In this document: piece after piece, positions 39,132 to 52,400 of the stretch
Layout: each line of letters opens with the position of its first letter
How positions within the stretch are numbered: the first letter of the stretch is position 1
NCBI GenBank assembly: GCA_947568835.1
Contig: OX387611.1
Span: forward strand, 11,322,350-11,386,349
From: Protonemura montana
Taxonomy: Eukaryota > Arthropoda > Insecta > Plecoptera > Nemouridae
Reading direction: 5' to 3'
Length of the DNA stretch: 64,000 bases
Position numbers and translations under genes: made by a program
The notes under the pieces: generated by a model
What the model saw: only the letters and a program-made list of their open reading frames with translations
The model's database searches: none
What the model was told of the DNA's origin: nothing

Positions 39132-39137
39132 TTTATT
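39132..39137 (-). terminator. Poly(A) signal of the lysine-rich gene
   Basis: AATAAA on the minus strand (TTTATT on plus) about 70 bases after the stop, followed by a T/G-rich stretch. Confidence 0.7.
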
Positions 39138-39207
39138 GCTTTGTTTTTCAACATTCTATGTACATATTATGTGCAATCTAATAGCTAACACCTTGAAAGA
39201 TCTGGTG

Positions 39208-40174
39208 TCACTCTAGACAGTTGCTCTCGGAGGCAATGTGTTCTATGTCTTCGTTCTCTGCCGAATCTTGACTTGCCGTCTTCTCACATCCACAATCCGT
39301 TGGCTTGTCTGCAGAGGAAATATGGACAATTAGCACAAAACAAATATTAAAACATCAGGTATTGAAATAGGCACTGTAAATTTATCAAATAAACAAGGTA
39401 CAGATTGTGAAGTTTTTTACCTGCTATTGAAATGCCCTCCAATACTTTTAAATCGGCAGCAGGTTCCTCTTTAGTTTCCTTTTTCAGTTTCTTGGCATCT
39501 TTTTTGGCCTGATCCTTCGCTCTTTTCGCTTCTTTGGTGCACACTTTCTCTGGAATCTCGATAGCAGGCACCTCTGCTTCTACAACCTCATCCGCTGGTT
39601 CTGGCTCCACTTTCACGTCCTTCTTTGCTTTTTTGGCTTTCTTGGCTTCAGCTTTGATTCGTTTTGCCTCCTCTTTTGTCAACTTTGCTGACTCTTTGCT
39701 AATAGACTCGCTACTTCCTGCTCCGTCAGCTTCTGCATCCACTACTGTCTTGTCCTTCTTTGCCTTTTTCCCACCCTTTGCTTCTTTCTGCTTCTGCGTT
39801 TCTGGGTTCGGCAATTCGTCAACAACTGCTTCGTCAACTTCCTCTTCCGGTGCAGCTTCCACTTCTCTCTTAACCTTTTGTGTCTTTTTGCCCTCCTTCC
39901 CCTTTCCTTCCTTCAGGTTCTTCTCTTCTCGTTTTGTTGGCAGTTCATCAGCCAAAGGATCAATCTCTTCATCTAACTTTACTTCTCTCTTTGATTTCTT
40001 TGCCTTCTTTCCTTCTTCCTTGACTCTCTTCACCTCCTCCTTGAGCTTCTTTTTTCCTTCGCCCCCAAAGGAATCCTTCTTCTTTTCTCCCGACTTTTTT
40101 GTATCCAGTCCCGACTTATCCTTATCCTTCTTCTTCGCCTCCACCAGAGTCACTGTTATCATAGCCACTACCAT
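39208..40174 (-). CDS. Secreted lysine/glutamate-rich protein of unknown function, two coding exons
   Basis: Exon 1 runs 40174-39421 and exon 2 39308-39208, joined across a 112-base GT-AG intron (donor GCAG|GTAAAA, acceptor CTCTGCAG) for about 284 residues. The start ATG opens MVVAMITVTLVEA followed by KKKDKDK, a plausible signal peptide with cleavage after EA. The mature part is highly charged: blocks such as KKAKKSKREVKLDEE and EEAKRIKAEAKKAKKAKKD alternate with acidic EPEPADEVVEAE. Exon 2 adds a cysteine-containing tail (KPTDCGCEKTASQDS to SNCLE-stop). A typical acceptor (TTCTTCCAG) at about 40200 suggests a spliced upstream exon, which could extend the N-terminus through TRILLVC. I do not recognise the family. 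The lysine content could suit an extracellular matrix or nucleic-acid-binding role, but that is speculation. Confidence 0.8.
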
Positions 40175-40329
40175 GCAGACCAACAAGATCCTTGTCCTGG
40201 AAGAAGTCAATGGTCAACATCACTTAATCTGCACAGGTTAAGTCATTTTATCTACAAAAAAATGTTGCACTCATTTCTCTTTCATTAACTAGTTTGGAAC
40301 AAATTACTCAGAAGGTGGAATGCCATTTC

Positions 40330-40337
40330 ATATACTG
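40330..40337 (-). promoter_or_regulatory. Possible TATA box of the lysine-rich gene
   Basis: The minus strand reads AGTATATGAAATGG about 155 bases upstream of the predicted start codon. The position is compatible with a TATA box, but there is no independent evidence for a start site. Confidence 0.25.
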
Positions 40338-40344
40338 AGAAAAC

Positions 40345-42400
40345 CCAACTTCTTCCTCGTTTTCCTACCACAAACAAGCGAGCAGTTTTTGGGGTAATGG
40401 CCAGAGTTCTTTTTACCAACAATGAAAACAAATATATTACAGAAAAGCTCTACTTTGCAGAACGAATGGCACAGTGTTGCGATTCAAGAAACTTTTGTTG
40501 CCAATGTGTGAACGTTCTGTATGCATCTCTGCCACATCCACGGGCAGTTAGATGGTTTAATACAGTGAAACCCAAATGCAAAAATTTATTGCCAGCTTCT
40601 TTCAGAAAAAGCGAATGCCAATATAAGTCAAAGGTACGATGGACTGTCATACTTCAGTCCACTTTTTTGATGTTTGGAGGCAAATTAGCTTGTTGCTTGA
40701 AACGGTCTTGGTCTTTTAATTCCTGCAGTCCTTGCATTTTCCAAGTGCAATTATCAACTCCCTATAAGTCATTGACGTATCACTGGAATTAATATAAAAC
40801 CTGCTTTGCGGATCGTGTCGCAGAGAAGCTGAGCAATATGAGACTGCTTAGGCACTGCATCCTCTCGAGCTAAACGGAAACGTGACCTGTGTTGAAGCAC
40901 ATGGCTGTCCTAACTAAACGCCTGTCTAACCCTATGTATCACAAACCTAGAACCGTCCTCTAAGCAAAACAATTGCACTACGTGATCGTCTAGCTTCCAG
41001 ACGATGTAACTCACCACTTCATGTCGAGATCGCGTTGTAGATTGACTAAATGAGAAACCGAGCGCAATGCCGTGCACTGCTTGTAGCAATGGGCGTAACT
41101 AAACGACGACCAAACTCGAGTCGCTATATCGTTGACGGTTGATAACCTTGGTTGGTGGTCTCTTTATCTATAAAGAGAGCTGCGGTGATTACTGCGAGTG
41201 AAACAAAGGGGAAGTTCGACTATTATTTCTACAGGATGAAATGCCTTATCGGAAAGTTGTTCCATTTTGGGTAATCGGACCGCTGTTGACGTGTTTACCT
41301 GCTATGGTAACATATGGGACATGTGTCTGAGAAGGATTTAAATGGACTGCCATTTACGAGCGTTTGATATTTAATCAAGAATTACCTCTTCAAAGTTTGA
41401 ATAAATTATGGATTGGCTGAGCTCGGCACATCCATCAGACGGTACGGTTAGTCAGTGACCGCCATTTCTTAATGCACGTTTGTTTAGAGATTAGCATTTT
41501 CTTGTATTCACATTTAAATTAGCGTCGATCTAGGTTCATAGGTAGAGTGAACAAGCATAAGATGTTTCAAATTGCTTCTCTTGAACTGCAATGGCCCTCA
41601 AATCTCTCCCTCCGGCCCGTCAGCTCTCAACAACTACGCAAATAATTGACCCCCCCTACCGTACAAATGTCATTGGCAGTACTCGGCAGTAAGTATTCTG
41701 ATGACAGGCCGTGCTCTAGCTAAAATATATGTTGTCAAATGATTGGTCAAAAGATGTGGTCGCGCTTGAGTAAAAATATGCTACGCAAAGGATTTCCTGT
41801 TGACTCAATTTGTGAAGTAATGTGCACAAAGGCACATAAGAAGACGCCGGTATGCTCTGCACATCGGGGAACCTAATTTGGGGCCTTTTTAAGTTCAGGA
41901 ACCCTACTGGTGTCTCTTTAAACTGGATCTGGCACGGACAGACGGATTAAAATGCGTTTTTAGTAGTTTTTAATTTAGGGCACCTTAACGATACTGCAAT
42001 TTTTCCCACGCTGAAATGAGAAGAAATCTCTAGTTACTTGAACAATGTTAAACAATGGATCACTTGGACTCTACCATCTCATAATACTGCCGTATGATGA
42101 GAAAAGTAAGTGAATCACCGTCCCATCACAGCATCTTTGTAGTGAAATCAGGTGTAAGTGCATCTTTTGAAGGTGTTTATACCGAAATCGGCAGGCTTCA
42201 TAGTATTTTCAGACGCGAATTTTCTCTTTCATTGTATTAGCCATCTACCATCTGCTTCATCACCCATCCAATTAATATTTCTACCGTTCACCGTGTACGT
42301 AGGCAAATCACAACTCATCGAAGACCCACCGGTTGCCTACCCACCAACCGTCCGTGTCTGCTGTGTATCCATCCACCCTGCCTTTCAAAAATACAGAGCA
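40345..42400. other. Intergenic between the minus-strand gene and TMEM47-like gene
   Basis: Divergent intergenic region that should hold promoters for both neighbours. The open frame at 40397-40792 (plus, 131 codons) shows no recognisable domain and overlaps the presumed promoter of the minus gene. Nothing else can be supported. Confidence 0.45.
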
Positions 42401-42500
42401 CCGATCGGCCGGACCTGCCAGTCAGCTGTTTGCTGCCGTTCGTGCCTCTGCTCGATTGTTTTGTGTCTCTCGTTGGGTGTTGTGAAGTGTTGTGTCCACG

Positions 42501-42628
42501 ATGAAGGACGTCAATGCGGCGACCCGGCTGTCGGTTTTGGGGGGCTTCAGTTTCGACGGCGACGAATCCCTGCCCGATTTCAGCGAGTTCGACTCGACTT
42601 CCGTTGTGTTGGATTACCAAGCCGAAAG
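42501..42628 (+). CDS. Tmem47-like: TMEM47-like alternative first coding exon (long isoform)
   Basis: ATG at 42501 (context CCACGATGA) opens MKDVNAATRLSVLGGFSFDG, then an acidic stretch DESLPDFSEFDSTSVVLDYQ. The donor AAAG|GTGCCA leaves two bases. The acceptor CAG at 43399 with exon 43400-43475 restores the frame (SSRRPSPSR) straight into the MAPTTTIETV start. The result would be a 51-residue cytoplasmic extension and a 254-residue protein. Frame preservation across 153 bases without a stop is good evidence but not proof. Confidence 0.6.
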
Positions 42629-43424
42629 GTGCCAAATAGATAGGGAAGAATAATCAGCAACGTCTAATGACTTTGCCAACAAGATTAAACATCTGCTACA
42701 AAATGTGGCTCGTTTGGCTGACTAAATCTCACTTAGAATGATCATATATTTTGATTCAGTGGAAACGCACCCGAAATTCCATTACAGTGTGCTCATCTTT
42801 TGTTAAAAAAATGGTTTGTTTAATTTAACAATAACAAACGCATTCCACTGTTAGCTAAGTTACAATGAAAACAATATTAAAACAAGGCGCCTCTCTGTGG
42901 CATGGACCACACCTTTGCAGACATGTCGAAGAATTAACCATAACCAAGGTGCCAAACACGTTCCGGTTGGAGTACCATATATTGAAAAGCCAGCTCCCAG
43001 CGCATCTTCTACTCAAAATAAAAACAAAGTCTCTGAATCGATATTTCTAATATACAAAAAGGTGCATATGTGAGGTATGTAGCTATGCGGTCATAATAAC
43101 TCCGCCCGTGATTGTGTGTGTTTCTCGTCGAATCGCTCGGGAGTTGGTCTAGTTCACGGGCTCGATGCTAACTATAGACACGCCGTGGATCACTAAATCA
43201 CCGTGGATTGTCTAAAAATAACCGACGCCGGTCGACGCAGTCTGGCGTCGTCGCCTGCCAACCGCGTTGCCGTGCGAAACCCATCTAGCTCTGAATCTGT
43301 ATATCGCTATGTCGCTGTCATCCTATTGTTCCGATCTCTAAAGCGCTGCGTTAGGTCTGTGGGCTTTGTTTTCTGACCGTGTTTGTCTTTGTTTTTCAGC
43401 TCTCGCCGACCATCTCCAAGCAGA

Positions 43425-43475
43425 ATGGCGCCTACGACGACCATAGAAACAGTGACCATCACACGTCCGCTAAAG
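43425..43475 (+). CDS. Tmem47-like: TMEM47-like exon 1 (core form)
   Basis: Encodes MAPTTTIETVTITRPLK, with donor AAG|GTAGGC at phase 0. The acceptor at 43399 lies 25 bases upstream of this ATG, so the exon itself is an internal exon, with either a coding or a non-coding upstream exon. Confidence 0.85.
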
Positions 43476-46400
43476 GTAGGCTTATCATCACCCACGACAC
43501 CGACTTCGTTGTGTAATGCACTTTAGGGCGCAATGTAACGGGGGGTATTCGTTTTTTATGAGCCATAAGCACAGCCATGGTGTGGTTCATATCCTCTATG
43601 ACCGCCAAGCAAGGCTGGGACACGAGACATGGGACATAGGATCAGGGTGCACGTTAGGCAAGGCGCGATGGGACAGGGTGGGTTCTTGGCACGCTGTATG
43701 CACAGCCATGGTGTGGTTCATACCCCAAGACCTCCATGCAAGGCTGGGACATGGGGGCAGGGTGCGATGGGACAGGGTGGCTTCTTGGCAGGCTGCAAGC
43801 ACAGCCATGGTGTGGTTCATACCCCACGACCTCCAGACAAGGCTGAGACATGGGACATGGGGGCAGGGTCCAGGCAAGGCTGGGACACGAGACATGGGAC
43901 ATGGGGGCAGGGTCCACGTTAGGCAGGGCGCGATGGGACAGGGTGGGTTCTTGGCACGCTGCAAGCACAGTCATGGTGTGGTTCATACCCCACGACCTCT
44001 AGGCAAGACTGGGACACGTGACATGGGACATGGGGGCAGGGTCCAAGCAAGACTAGGACATGGGACATGGGGGCAGGGTCCACGTTAGGCAGGTAGCGAT
44101 GGGACAGAGTGGGTTTTTGGCTGCCGAAGGTGATATTATTGGCGATTAGAGTCGAAAGAAAATAGTGACGGCTGCTTTATTAAATTAAATTTTTTTTTAA
44201 GGTTCAAATCCTTACTAAATCATCAACAAATTTAAATTTTAATCTTAAATTTCTTGTGTATTTATCTAAACATCCTCATTTCAATGTTTCTCAATGTCGA
44301 CTACACGGGGGAAACAAATTTTTCCTAAAACCTCCCTTAAACGGCCATTTTTACAATATTAAGTGACAAAGCAACCGGAGAATGCTAACTTAAGAATCTA
44401 TCTGATTGGCTGTGACCGTTGAGATAGTTGTTGACTAGCAGACATCTAATTTATACAGACTTTGAAAAGCCCGATTCAAACGGCCCTGGTCTATTCGGCC
44501 TTGAGATAACTCTTAAAAAGGACAGCTGCTAGCGCCATCGAGTGGTCACAACCATAACTACACTACAGAACATTGAACATTAGCGCCGTGACTCTGAAAT
44601 GCTCTGACTATAAAATGTAAATCCGATGGCATAGCTCGATCACGATCAAACGGTCTTTAGTCGAGAGTAAAAAAAAGTCAGCGTCCCGCACTGAAGCTAG
44701 TTTTAATATAAATATGTAGGTCGATCTGGCGCGGTCTCGAGAACTGCGAGATTCTGGCACTAGGAACATTTTCGTGCGATCACGTGGCCGATGGCCACAT
44801 CGACAAACAATCGCGTTGATATTGTCCCGGTAGGATAAGAAGGTACATTTTGACTCGACCTTGAAGTTACGCGCTCGCCGGAGTTAAGCAACACTGCGCT
44901 GAGTCAGGTATTGGATGGGTGACCATCATACACATGACCAGTTCTGTTCGGGAGAGAGGTTGGAGGGATGAAAGTTAAGCAACACTGCGCTGGGTCAGGT
45001 ATTGGATGGGTGACCATCATACTCATGACCAGTCCTGTTTGGGAGAGAGATTGGAGGGATGAAAGTTAAGTAACACTGCGCTGGGTCAGGTATTGGATGG
45101 GTGGCCATCATACACATGACCAGTTCTGTTCGGGAAAGAGGTTGGCCGGCTCGTTTATTCAACAGAAACTTGGAAAGTTTTGATTTTCATGAAATTTTCA
45201 TACATGCAATGGTTAGTGGGGCAAAATAATATTTTTTAAATCGATTTTTTTTATTTTTCTTTCATTTATTTCAGCATGTAGAAAACGTTTAATTGAAGGC
45301 ATTTAACTTGATTATTCCAACTCGGTTTTCGTCTTCTTCACGCTCTTTTTCATTATCCTTTTCTTTCACCAACTTCTTCCACATCTCCTTATCCAGCCAG
45401 CTTTCGTTCTCTTTTACTTCATTCCATTTCCCACCTCTTTCCTCCACATCTGCTTGTCCTTTTTCTATCCATCTTTCTCTTGGGCCTCCTCTTCCCCTTC
45501 TCAATTAATCACTGCATAAACGGACCACTAAAAATAAGTAACACCACAGATAGTTGCTCTGTATTTATGAACTTTTCTTTTTTACTACTATTTAAGCTAG
45601 TTTCGAGCAAAATTCCATTTGCGATCGATCTCACAGGTATTTTTTTTTTTCATTTAAGCATTTCTACTTTTATAAAACTTCCCTTTTTTTACTATGAGTT
45701 AGGGTAAAGGTTGAAGCATAAAAATCTTTTTAGGTGAGCCACGGTAACGAATTGATTGGGGTGTCGTCATATTAGGGTACGGAACCGGAGACATCGGAAG
45801 TGTACAGTTTTTATGGCTTCCTTTGTATAGTATGGCGTTTTGAGCAAATATTTAGAGCTGTTTTACCTTTCTGGCGTTTAACCAATTTCATGAACCATAA
45901 AGAAGGAACCTCTATTCGGGCTTTAGTGGAAACACTACGATAATTGAGTAAATAGGTAAGCGTTATTCACCGAATTGTTTGTTGTGTTGGAAACACCGGT
46001 CCTTGTGAGATCACCGAAGTAAAGCAACACTGCGCTGAGTCAGGTATTTGATGGGTGACCATCATACACATGACCAGTTCTGTTCGGGAGAGAGGTTGGA
46101 GGGATGAAAGTTAAGCAACACTGCGCTGGGTCAGGTATTGGATGGGTGACCATCATACACATGACCAGTTCTGTTCGGGAGAGAGGTTGGAGGGATGAAA
46201 GTTAAGCAACACTGCGCTGGGTCATGTATTTGATGGGTGACCATCATACACATGACCAGTTCTGTTCGGGAGAGAGGTTGGAGGGATAAAAGTTAAGCAA
46301 CACTGCGCTGGGTCATGTATTGGATGTGTGACCATCATACACATGACCAGTTCTGTTCGGGAGAGAGGTTGGAGGGATGCAAGTTAGTACAACTTCACTC

Positions 46401-49400
46401 GCCTTGCTTGCACTCGCCATGCACAATTAGCAGTTAGTAATTAACTTTCTGCTGAGCAAACGAGGCCGGCAACTCGTGGTAATGGTTTCTGCCACCCGAT
46501 GGCGCTTGCAAACCTCTACAATTAAAAAATTACGACTGCAAATATCGATTATCAAACATTCATCATTGAGGTTAGCATTAGTACAGATTAATTCAGAGTA
46601 AACGAATCTCGAATGCGAGTAATCTGTGAGAAATAAGGAAATGACAGCTTTTTAGACTCAAAACGACGGTGAGTCCTCCTAGTAGTGTTCTCCATTTTTG
46701 TCGGTAAAGTAGTCATTTGGCGGCTATTTTTCGGGTAGAAGGTTTAACATAAGCGCTACTATAATTTGTTTATATCTACCCGATTTGGTACAAGAAGAAC
46801 AGTACTCTGTTAAACAATCACGATACGATCATACCAAAAGAGATTCTGATAATCTACGTCCGGTGTCGTCAAATATTTGCACCTCGGAGGGTCGTCCTTT
46901 ACACAACAAACTCAAGCAAAATGAAATTAACCGTTATTATTAAGCCAGGAAATGTACGGCTTATTTGAAACTATTACATTGAGCTATCTTCTTTATTTTT
47001 AATCACAGGACTCGTTATTTGCTCTTATTTAGTGGGCTAATCTTAAAAATTCGTATAAAAATCCACATCTGATTATATATATATTTATATACATTGCATG
47101 TTTACACGTTTTCCTCGAGTGTAACAACATCCGTGTTACCTGTATCCGGTCGCAAATATTGGTTCGTAAGCCCTAATGTCGGCACCAAGTTTACAGATGG
47201 ACTTGATCCATCTGCCATCATCACACTTTTAGTAAACCTTTGTCTGTATTTTGATTACCAATCGCGAAACTAGCTGCAGGTTTAGACGTCTCAGGATGTA
47301 AACAAAACCCACACAGGCACAGGAACCGTTCACCGGACGGTAATCGTTCACTGAGGGAGTGTGCAATTAGTGGGGGGTGGGGGGAGACGAGAGGGGGGGG
47401 CAAACGCATGTGCTCAACTGGGCACGCCCAGAACTATTGATCGTTCACTGGCCTAGCCCATCTAGCTGCCTGACGGGATATCCAGTGTGTTGTCAACCCA
47501 GTCAGAAAGTGCTGCTCAAAATTCTACTGTTTATGTGTGCTTGTTTCGTTATCATGGTGCCGATGTGAAAGTATTTAGCCAAGCGGTTATCTGTGTCGGT
47601 GAAATGGCGGCTACCACGCAGCACAATCAAATAGCCCAGGTAAAAACTCTTTGCTCTTTGAAGGAGGGTCGATTGGAAGTTAGCCCTGTCTGGCCGCCAT
47701 TGTGTCTGTGGGATTTACCTGTAACGAGAGCAATTATTAGCTGATATTGGTATTGGACATAGGATGCTTAGTGATTCAGGTCTGATCACTGTAAACCATT
47801 TTGTAAACCTATTTGTTTGCGATGGATATCCTATGATCACTCTTTGACAGGACGATTAGACTCGCTGATTCGCGTTTGCCATTTTGGATTTTCTTTTAGG
47901 CTTAACCGTTTTCAAATAAAATTGACGGGGAACAATACAGTTGCCTGATAGAATACATATTTATGCTCAAGTTATCGTCCAATTTTCACTAGGTTACAGT
48001 CTTGTATGAAAATATTAGCTATTTCCCAATCTACCTCGTGAGATAATTGCTAGCTGACAGGTCGCTCTGATATCTGGCAGACTTCCTATACCTACATCTC
48101 AAACTGTTGCCATTTTGAATTCCCTCGCGTGGGGGTAGTGTTGTTATATAGCTGCCTGCTACTGGGCTAACTTTAGCTAAATGGAACTAACTAGTATAAT
48201 TTCCGGATCATTATCCACATCTCCTTTGTCAACCAATTCAGTCAACTATTGTTGAATAGCTGGCTATTTGGGTCGTTTTAAAGTTCTGTTCACGGTCATT
48301 TTGTTATGGTAATAGCTGAGTTTGCGATTCTACATCACGATGTCTGCTATTTCGTCGAAATGTTGCCATTTTGAGATCCGCACGCGCAGGGTCATGTAGT
48401 AGGTATGCAAAATAATAAATGTCTAGTCAACAGTGTCGGTACTCGTAAATCAATGCACTCCCACGTACTGAAAGCTCGAACTGGAATGACCGACCGGACT
48501 GTGGCTTGGTTGAAATAGTACTAAGACTCATCCGACGGTATGTTAGTCGCATGAGTCAGGAACAACATACCTATTTAGAAAGAATGAAGGGTATTTCCTT
48601 CACATAACTTATTGATGACATCTAGACTTCAAAATGGTTGTTAAATGGTATGAGAGCTCTGATTGATCAATTAGGATGAAATCTTATTTCAATTGCAAAC
48701 GCTTGCAATGCGCGGGGTATTTTATTATTATCAACACTATAACCGTCTCAGAAATTGATGCCCAAACGTGGATTCGAACCCCGATCTCCACCTATCGCGG
48801 GTGTTGCTCTGAAACATTGAGCTATTTGGACACTAGTTTTTTTAGATGATTCTAGTGTAATTGATGAGAATGACGGATCTCCAAGCAGTAGAACTATGAG
48901 GCTGTGAATACTCACAGTCACTAATGGTCGCAGTCCTAATGGTAAGTCGATAATTAATCTTAAATATATATATATCTGTAGTTAATGTCATCTTTAAAAG
49001 GAAATAAATATGAGTCGAGTACCAAATATTTTGAATGGCCTAGAGTTGCGATTGCTAAATGACAAGCCGGTGTAGTGTCCCTATCAGCGAGGTCTTGTTT
49101 TAAGAGCCCTTGAGTTACGCGGCTGTTTCCACGGTGGCAGCATATTCGTTCGAACCGACACACAGTTGTCGAGTGGCTATTTAAAACGTTCGATTCATGT
49201 TCATCTTGTCAGGTGTCATCATTCTCACCCGTCTCGACGAGTTCATCTAAGCTGCGTTGCTAACTCATCGCTCATCCAACCCATTATTTTCTCTAAGCCC
49301 CAACCCTTCCAGTGATATCTACAAATAGGGATTCCCCTCGGTAGTAGAAACATTCGACATCGCAGCCTAATCAATCAATTCTGACAACTAACCTGTTTCA

Positions 49401-52400
49401 GAGATAAATATATTGACTACTTAAAAAGCACAGACGACGGCCGATTAAAATAACTGTATGACTTTTCGGGGTATGTTATACCAGGGTCTAAACATGAAAT
49501 TGAATAGCTCCGAACTGATCGTTGATAAAATGCCAAATACTCGGCATCTGTACTAACCGCCATAACAACGGCCGGATTCTGGTTATACGAACGACTACGT
49601 AGATTTAAAGATAGCAGAAGAAATCAACAGGAAACAACTAAAATTTCGTAATAATGTTTGCTAGTTTCCTTTTTACTTATAAATAGGAAACTAATGACTA
49701 TAGTTTTATTATTATGAAAACGAAAATCGTTTCAAAAATTGGTTCCTCAAACCCCCGTTTGGGTATCAACATTTGAGACGGTTACAGTGTTCATAATAAT
49801 AAAATACCTCGCGCATTGGAAGCGTTTGCAATTTAAATAAGATTTCAACTAATGACTATAATTGTTTGACATGAGGCGACGAAAGTATGCATTTTTTCAT
49901 TGGTTTGGCGTTTCGAAAATTTCGTATTTTAGGCTAGTGAGGTGTATAAAAAGGTCAAGGACGAATCTATTCTTTAACATTCTCAGTCGTCATTTCAATG
50001 GATAATCGAGGGGCGGAAAAAGTGTTTGAATTTACTTAGCTACTTTTCCTTAAACCCAGGTTTAAAAAAATCCTAGATTGATCTTTATTCTTGAATGCAA
50101 ATTGGATGAATGGGTGAATGTTTTCCCTAATGTGTGATTCGCGTTATCATTCTTTGATATAAAGTACCGATAATCCGCACTACCTTCCTTGTCAGCTCCT
50201 TGGGGCACAAGACAATCACAATCACTTTGTAGAATCTTGGAAAAGTTTTGCAAAAAAACAAGTAACCCGTGCCCGGCATCGAACAGTTCATCACAATGTA
50301 ATAGTAATGGTTGGGTGAAACAAGGGTTCTCATGGCAATCTAAAACAAGTAACTCGTGCCCCGCATCGGGCAGTTCATCACAATGTAATAGTAATGGGTG
50401 GGTGAAACAAGGGTTCTCATGGCATTCTAAAACAAGTAACCTGTGCCCAGCATTAGGCAGTTCATCACAATGTAATAGTAATGGGTGGGTGAAACAAGGG
50501 TTCTCATGGCATTCTAAAACAAGTAACCTGTGCCCAGCATTAGGCAGTTCATCACAATGCAACAGTAATGGGTGGGTGAAACAAGGGTTGTCATGACAAT
50601 CTAAAACAAGTAACCTGTGCCCGGCATCGGGCAGTTCATCACAATGTAATAGTAATGGGTGGGTGAAACAAGGGTTGTCATGGCAATCTAAAACAAGTAA
50701 CCTGTGCCCGGCATCGAACAGTTCATCACAATGTAATAGTAATGGGTGGGTGAAACAAGGGTTGTCATAGCAATCTAAAACAAGTAACCCGTGCCCGGCA
50801 TCGAACAGTTCATCACAATGTAATAGTAATGGTTGGGTGAAACAAGGGTTGTCATGGCAATCTAAAACAAGTAACCCGTGCCCGGCATCGGGCAGTTCAT
50901 CACAATGTAATAGTAATGGGTGGGTGAAACAAGGGTTCTCATGGCATTCTAAAACAAGTAACCCGTGCCCGGCATCGGGCAGTTCATCACAATGTAATAG
51001 TAATGTGTGGGTGAAACAAGGGTTGTCATGGCAATCTAAAACAAGTAACCCGTGCCCGGCATCGGGCAGTTCATCACAATGTAATAGTAATGGGTGGGTG
51101 AAACAAGGGTTGTCATGGCAATCTAAAACAAGTAACTCGTGCCCGGCATCGGGCAGTTCATCACAATGTAATAGTAATGGGTGGGTGAAAGAAGGGTTCT
51201 CATGGCATTCTAAAACAAGTAACCTGTGCCCAGCATTAGGCAGTTCATCACAATGTAATAGTAATGGGTGGGTGAAACAAGGGTTGTCATGGCAATCTAA
51301 AACAAGTAACCCGTGCCCGGCATCGGGCAGTTCATCACAATGTAATAGTAATGGGTGGGTGAAACAAGGGTTCTCATGGCATTCTAAAACAAGTAACCTG
51401 TGCCCAGCATTAGGCAGTTCATCACCATGTAGGTACTAGTAATTGGTGAATGAAAAAAAATTCTCAAGACTATCTTAAATAAGGAATCTGTTGACAAGCA
51501 AACCCACTATGCTGTAGCACCAAACATTTCAAAAATTATATTCATTGTCAATTCCTTGAAGTGACAAAAATCGCAGACATCCTCATCGCTCGCTAACGCT
51601 GAAATAATTTTCTCATTAACGCAATCGCTTTGGTCTCCAGGTGATCGCGTTCATCTGCGGCTTCATCGTGGTGATCCTGATGGTAATGGCTCTCGCATCT
51701 ACCGACTGGCTGATGGCGTCCGGCTGGCGACAGGGACTGTTTATCCACTGCATTTCAGAAGGCGCACCGCAGCCCTTGCCATTCAACACGCTCGATCCAC
51801 CAGGGTGCTACCAGGCCCGAAATCAAGGTAAAACAAAGCGATTCACCGTAGGATGTGGGCTTAAAAAGAATGGTCCTTTAGTATTGTAACCCTGGGATAA
51901 CTGTCAGTAGCACCGTGCTAACTAGCACCACCATAGCACGAAGCAGTGACCCCGACCTAGAGCGGTGATTCGTAACCCTGGTATTACTGTCAGTAGCACC
52001 GTGCTAACTAGCACCAAGCAGTAACCCCGACCTAGAGCGGTGATTCGTAACCCTGGTATTACTGTCAGTAGCACCGTGCTAACTAGCACCACCATAGCAC
52101 CAAGCAGTAACCCTGACCTAGAGCGGTGATGCGTAACCCTGGTATTACTGCCAGTAGCACTGTGCTAACTAGCACCACCATAGCACAAAGCAGTGACCCC
52201 GACCTAGAGCGGTGATTCGTAACCCTGGTATTACTGTCAGTAGCACCGTGCTAACTAGCACCAAGCAGTAACCCCGACCTAGAGCGGTGATTCGTAACCC
52301 TGGTATTACTGTCAGTAGCACCGTGCTAACTAGCACCACCATAGCATCGAGAAGTAACCCCAACCTAGAGCAGCATTATTAATTAGCACCATTATCAGTG

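Noticed and set aside
39534..40241. Plus-strand open frame of 235 codons
   Set aside because: It is the antisense shadow of the lysine-rich minus-strand gene. The minus frame has a signal peptide, a spliced end and a poly(A) signal.
40397..40792. Plus-strand open frame of 131 codons
   Set aside because: It contains many cysteines but no pattern I recognise, lies in the promoter region of the opposite gene, and has no splice or poly(A) support.
43516..44088. Open frames of 97-190 codons on both strands
   Set aside because: They overlap the irregular ~100-165 bp repeat and translate its units; there is no independent support.
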